33,297 nt of DNA from a bacterium (GTDB taxonomy: Bacteria > SZUA-79 > Acidulodesulfobacterales > Acidulodesulfobacteraceae), in NCBI GenBank assembly GCA_021828445.1, contig JAJZJD010000003.1, positions 1 to 33,297 on the forward strand. Direction: 5' to 3'. The notes beneath the pieces are model-generated. The model made no database searches and was not told where the DNA came from. It saw nothing but the letters and a program-made list of their open reading frames with translations. Below are positions 30,742 through 33,297 of the stretch, in pieces. The translations under genes and the position numbers were made by a program. Numbering within the stretch: the first letter of the stretch is position 1; each line of letters starts with the position of its first letter.

Positions 30742-31736
30742 GCGGTAAAGCTATGAGCATAAAAAACGAATCTAAAATATCTTTTTTATCAAAAGAAATA
30801 TCGGAATTTATCAAGCGCGGTTCTTCTACCGCCGAAAAACTTTCCGCTACTTTAAAAGAAATTAAATCTCAAACCGGCATTAAAACCTTAAAGGATATGG
30901 AGCAGTCCCACATTAACGATATGATTACAGGATTAAAAAATAACGTCTCATCGGGAAATATGTCTTTATCTAACGCCAATTCTTATATTTCAAGTATTAA
31001 TAATATCGTTAGGTATATAGGCAGAGACGATTTGTACGTTATTAAAGCATCTGACTTCGGATTATCTCGGAACATATCCGAAAAAGACGGAATAAATAAA
31101 GAAAATACGAGAGAATCCGCCTCAGCATTTAAAACTTGGCTTAACGAAAAATACGCAGAAACAAACGATTTACGCTATGCGGCGATAAAGCATGCAGTCA
31201 GTATTCAATCGATTAATTTAAGATTAAGAGAGAGCCTCCAAATCAAACTATTAAATAAAGACTTGTCCGAAAATATTTTAAAAGTATCGGCAAAAGGCGA
31301 CGGTTCTAAAAACAGCCGCGAAAGAGAAATTAAATTAAATCCCGAACAAAAAGCGCTTCTTTTGGAAGCAAGAGCTTTTTTAAAAGAAAATCATCTTAAA
31401 AATCTCAATATTGGCACTATAAAACAAGGACGAAATTTTGCGAACAATATCTTAAAATCTTTTCGCACAGAAACCAACCTGTATTTTCACTATCACGGCG
31501 AAAGGCACTGGACAGCGCATGAGGCTTATAAGGAAGCGTGGAAGTCAAAAGGATACGATAATATCAAGTGCAGGGCAAGAACGGACGAGAGCAAAGCCGA
31601 GTGGATTAGCAGCATATTGGAAACGACCGGACTGTCCAAATCGGAATTTCAAACTATGGATAAAGAAATCAGGCAGGAAATATCGCGAAACCTCGGACAT
31701 GAAAGGATTGAAATAACAAATAGGTATTTGGGGTAA
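30738..31736 (+). CDS. Tyrosine recombinase (integrase, Integrase_1-like)
   Basis: This 332-residue integrase has a SAM-like core-binding domain at about 15-95 (FLSKEISEFIKRGSSTAEKLSATLKEIK...SLSNANSYISSINNIVRYIGRDDL). The catalytic domain has Arg162 in LRLRESLQIKL, a Lys region at KGDGSKNSRERE, the H-x-x-R box at His253/Arg256 (HGERH), His321 in LGHERIEITNRYLG and the nucleophile Tyr330. The HGERHWTAHEAY variant recalls integrases of the PF12835 (Integrase_1) type, found in integrative elements of proteobacteria. The protein ends two residues after the Tyr. The stop shares one base (TAATG) with the next gene. Confidence 0.88.
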   Translation: MSGKAMSIKNESKISFLSKEISEFIKRGSSTAEKLSATLKEIKSQTGIKTLKDMEQSHINDMITGLKNNVSSGNMSLSNANSYISSINNIVRYIGRDDLYVIKASDFGLSRNISEKDGINKENTRESASAFKTWLNEKYAETNDLRYAAIKHAVSIQSINLRLRESLQIKLLNKDLSENILKVSAKGDGSKNSREREIKLNPEQKALLLEARAFLKENHLKNLNIGTIKQGRNFANNILKSFRTETNLYFHYHGERHWTAHEAYKEAWKSKGYDNIKCRARTDESKAEWISSILETTGLSKSEFQTMDKEIRQEISRNLGHERIEITNRYLG

Positions 31737-32143
31737 TGAAATTGAAAAATCTATCAAATAATATTGACCCATTCAGGATAAGAGTTAATAGAGAGATTTT
31801 AAAAACAGAAGCTACCAAAAAGTTTATCGAAAATCAAATTAGACATATTCTTACAGGAGAAAAGGTTAAAGTATTGAAACGAAACCCTGGCCATATAACA
31901 TTATGCGAAGTGGAAACAATGCCGCCGCCTGAACTCATAAAAGCTATATCGAAGTATTGCAGCGAAAAAGTCATCTTTAAACTAAAAGACGAAAATGAGG
32001 CCGCTTTCGAGTATTGGAATGAGTGGGAAAGAAAAAAGTTAAAGAAAATTAAAAATAATGAGAAGAGAAAAGCAAAAAGGAAGAGAAAAAGAATTTTAAA
32101 GGCAATATATCGAGGCTTTGCCCCGAACCCCACTTCTTTTTGA
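31736..32143 (+). CDS. Basic protein of unknown function
   Basis: I do not recognise this 135-residue protein. Residues 1-95 appear globular (FRIRVNREILKTEATKKFIENQIRHILTGEKVKVLK..., then ITLCEVETMPPPELIKAISKYCSEKVIFKLKDENEA). Residues about 98-125 are a dense Lys/Arg helix (KKLKKIKNNEKRKAKRKRKR), probably contacting nucleic acid. The last residues (GFAPNPTSF) come from a hairpin-forming stretch at the gene end and may not matter. It follows the integrase by TAATG overlap, so it belongs to the same operon and probably to the mobile element. Confidence 0.7.
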   Translation: MKLKNLSNNIDPFRIRVNREILKTEATKKFIENQIRHILTGEKVKVLKRNPGHITLCEVETMPPPELIKAISKYCSEKVIFKLKDENEAAFEYWNEWERKKLKKIKNNEKRKAKRKRKRILKAIYRGFAPNPTSF

Positions 32144-32156
32144 TGTCAAAAAGAAG
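32133..32156. repeat. Inverted repeat at the end of the basic-protein gene
   Basis: CTTCTTTTTG (32133-32142) and CAAAAAGAAG (32147-32156) are exact inverted copies with a 4-base loop. It spans the stop codon of the preceding gene and may act as a terminator or a conserved element-specific hairpin. Confidence 0.55.
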
Positions 32157-32201
32157 CAAAAACCAGTTGGGTATTGAAAGGAAATAAAAATAAATATTTT
32201 A

Positions 32202-32221
32202 GGCGCGCTCGTTGGCGCGCA
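32202..32221 (+). promoter_or_regulatory. GC-rich hairpin just upstream of the primase-like start
   Basis: GCGCGC (32203-32208) and GCGCGC (32215-32220) can pair across a 6-base loop. In this AT-rich DNA the block stands out. It lies 9 bases before the ATG at 32230 and could hide the start region. Confidence 0.4.
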
Positions 32222-32229
32222 GGCGTATT

Positions 32230-33129
32230 ATGATAGACACCGAAAAACTAAAAACGATTGAGGCAGATACGGTTTTAAATATGCTTGGACTTTCCTATGA
32301 AAAAACCGGAGACAGGCTTATGACTTTGGCAAGTTACAGAGATGAAAATACTGCAAGTATCTCAATCCAAAAACGTAACGGAAAATGGTTATGGAAAGAC
32401 TTTGGAAGCGGAAAGGGCGGCAGTTGGATTGACCTTGTCATGTTTGCTTTGAATTTAAGCTATATTGACGCTATAAAATTTTTAAATAATATTGAAAATG
32501 CGGAAATATGTAACGACAAGAAAAAATTTTCTTTTGGCCGCCAAGAAGAAAAAGGATTAAAACCTAACGGCATAGAAATAACCGCCGTAACGGAAATAAA
32601 AGACTTTGAGCTAATTGAGTATCTTCACTCACGAGCAATACATTTTATACCGGACGGGCTTAAGCAGATAAACTATTCCGTCATTAAAAATAATAAGACT
32701 TATCTAAATTCCGCTATAGGTATAAAAAATTCTTCAAGCGGATACGCCTTAAGAAATAAAAAAATAAAAATGAATATCGGAAAAAGCGCATATTCTTTAT
32801 TTTCTAAAGATTCTCAAAAACAGCTCGTTTTTGTAGTCGAAGGAATGTTCGACGGTTTAACAGTTGCAGAAAAGATGAAAGACAGATTATACGACTTAAT
32901 AATTTTGAATTCGGTAAAAAATCTTAACGCTTTTGTTCTAGAAATATTATCTAATTATAAAAATATAATTCTGGCTCTCGATAATGACGAAAGCGGCAAA
33001 GAAGCGGAAAATAAAATTATCAGCCAGATTAAAAGCGTCCCAATATATAAACTAAATTTTAAAGCAAAAGACTTAAACGCAGCTTTAATATTAAAAGAAA
33101 AAATAGGAGTTACCCTATGCCAGCTATAG
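32230..33129 (+). CDS. TOPRIM primase-like protein with zinc-less CHC2-like N-terminus
   Basis: With the ATG at 32230 the product has 299 residues (an upstream TTG at 32212 lies within a hairpin and is less likely). Residues about 15-85 follow the CHC2 (DnaG zinc domain) pattern, with DENTASISI, WLWKDFGSGKGGSWIDLVMFALN where DnaG has HDEKTPSF and YKCFGCGAGGDAIDFV, but the zinc-binding Cys/His are gone. The TOPRIM domain has Glu204 in VVEGMFDGL and Asp251/Asp253 in ALDNDESGKEA, the usual acidic metal ligands. Such short primases are found in plasmids and integrative elements and may prime element replication. The next gene overlaps its end by 13 bases. Confidence 0.8.
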   Translation: MIDTEKLKTIEADTVLNMLGLSYEKTGDRLMTLASYRDENTASISIQKRNGKWLWKDFGSGKGGSWIDLVMFALNLSYIDAIKFLNNIENAEICNDKKKFSFGRQEEKGLKPNGIEITAVTEIKDFELIEYLHSRAIHFIPDGLKQINYSVIKNNKTYLNSAIGIKNSSSGYALRNKKIKMNIGKSAYSLFSKDSQKQLVFVVEGMFDGLTVAEKMKDRLYDLIILNSVKNLNAFVLEILSNYKNIILALDNDESGKEAENKIISQIKSVPIYKLNFKAKDLNAALILKEKIGVTLCQL

Positions 33130-33297
33130 CGCCAATAACTTTTAAACCAGAGGAAAGAAAAAAGGTGTTTTGTCCGGTTCTTATGAAAGAATCGGACTGC
33201 GAACTGTCTTTTGGAAAATATTGTGATAAAAATCTGCCGGAAAGAATGGAATGCGCAATGCTTCTTGATATCCCAAGCATATACGGCTTAATTCCTC
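33117..33297 (+). CDS. Cys-containing protein, 5' part (runs off the window)
   Basis: An ATG at 33117, overlapping the end of the primase-like gene by 13 bases, opens a frame with no stop to the window edge (60 residues seen). It has four cysteines at residues 19, 28, 36 and 46 (FCPV, DCEL, KYCDK, MECAM), spaced C-x8-C-x7-C-x9-C, possibly a metal site. No family is recognised. An AGGAG (33105-33109) precedes the ATG. It is probably the next gene of the element's replication operon. Confidence 0.6.
   Translation, partial: MPAIAPITFKPEERKKVFCPVLMKESDCELSFGKYCDKNLPERMECAMLLDIPSIYGLIP

Noticed and set aside
1-33297. CRISPR array, rRNA, tRNA or intact insertion sequence
   Set aside because: No regularly spaced repeats, no rRNA or tRNA signatures and no transposase-like reading frame were found on either strand.

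Overview
The window is AT-rich chromosomal DNA from a Gram-negative, anaerobe-like bacterium. Several things point to a deltaproteobacterial-type lineage: the rpsA-sppA-HIT-lapA gene order, CarD next to a YacL-type PIN/TRAM protein, selenocysteine machinery (SelB), a sigma54 promoter, and an anaerobic-style menaquinone (futalosine) gene set. I cannot name the organism from this sequence alone.

Layout. Positions 1-8.3 kb are a dense plus-strand block of housekeeping genes: the 3' part of rpsA, sppA, a HIT hydrolase, lapA, a CCA/poly(A) nucleotidyltransferase, pgi, miaA, hflX and an exported protein of unknown function. A small membrane protein (8.27-8.74 kb) faces it. From 8.77 to 16.5 kb lies a proteostasis block: Hsp20, a ClpA-like double AAA+ unfoldase with unusual pore loops, a DUF1844 protein, ClpB and an HtrA/DegP protease behind an excellent sigma54 -24/-12 promoter. 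SelB follows (16.5-18.5 kb). Next is a menaquinone operon of overlapping genes (18.57-22.74 kb): UbiD-type decarboxylase, MqnP-type prenyltransferase, UbiX and MqnE. Then come carD and yacL on plus, with ispD and ispF on minus, and an Old Yellow Enzyme reductase (26.3-27.4 kb).

From about 27.4 kb to the right edge the content becomes accessory: an orphan AbrB-type antitoxin, a ParE-type toxin with its antitoxin, two overlapping DUF2281-like antitoxins without a toxin, and then the left part of what looks like an integrative element. The element carries a replication-initiator-like protein and an excisionase-like HTH protein transcribed divergently from two near-consensus promoters sharing TGTCAA/TTGACA repeats, a 557-bp gene-free stretch rich in hairpins, a small ORF coupled to a tyrosine recombinase, a basic protein, a TOPRIM primase-like protein without zinc ligands, and a truncated Cys-containing ORF. 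The element continues beyond the window.

The strongest candidate for something undescribed is the structured non-coding block at 30.11-30.41 kb. It has a terminator, three hairpins in a row and a nested multibranch structure, between the excisionase-like gene and the integrase. Secondary candidates are the ClpA variant with a non-aromatic second pore loop and the sigma54-controlled htrA.
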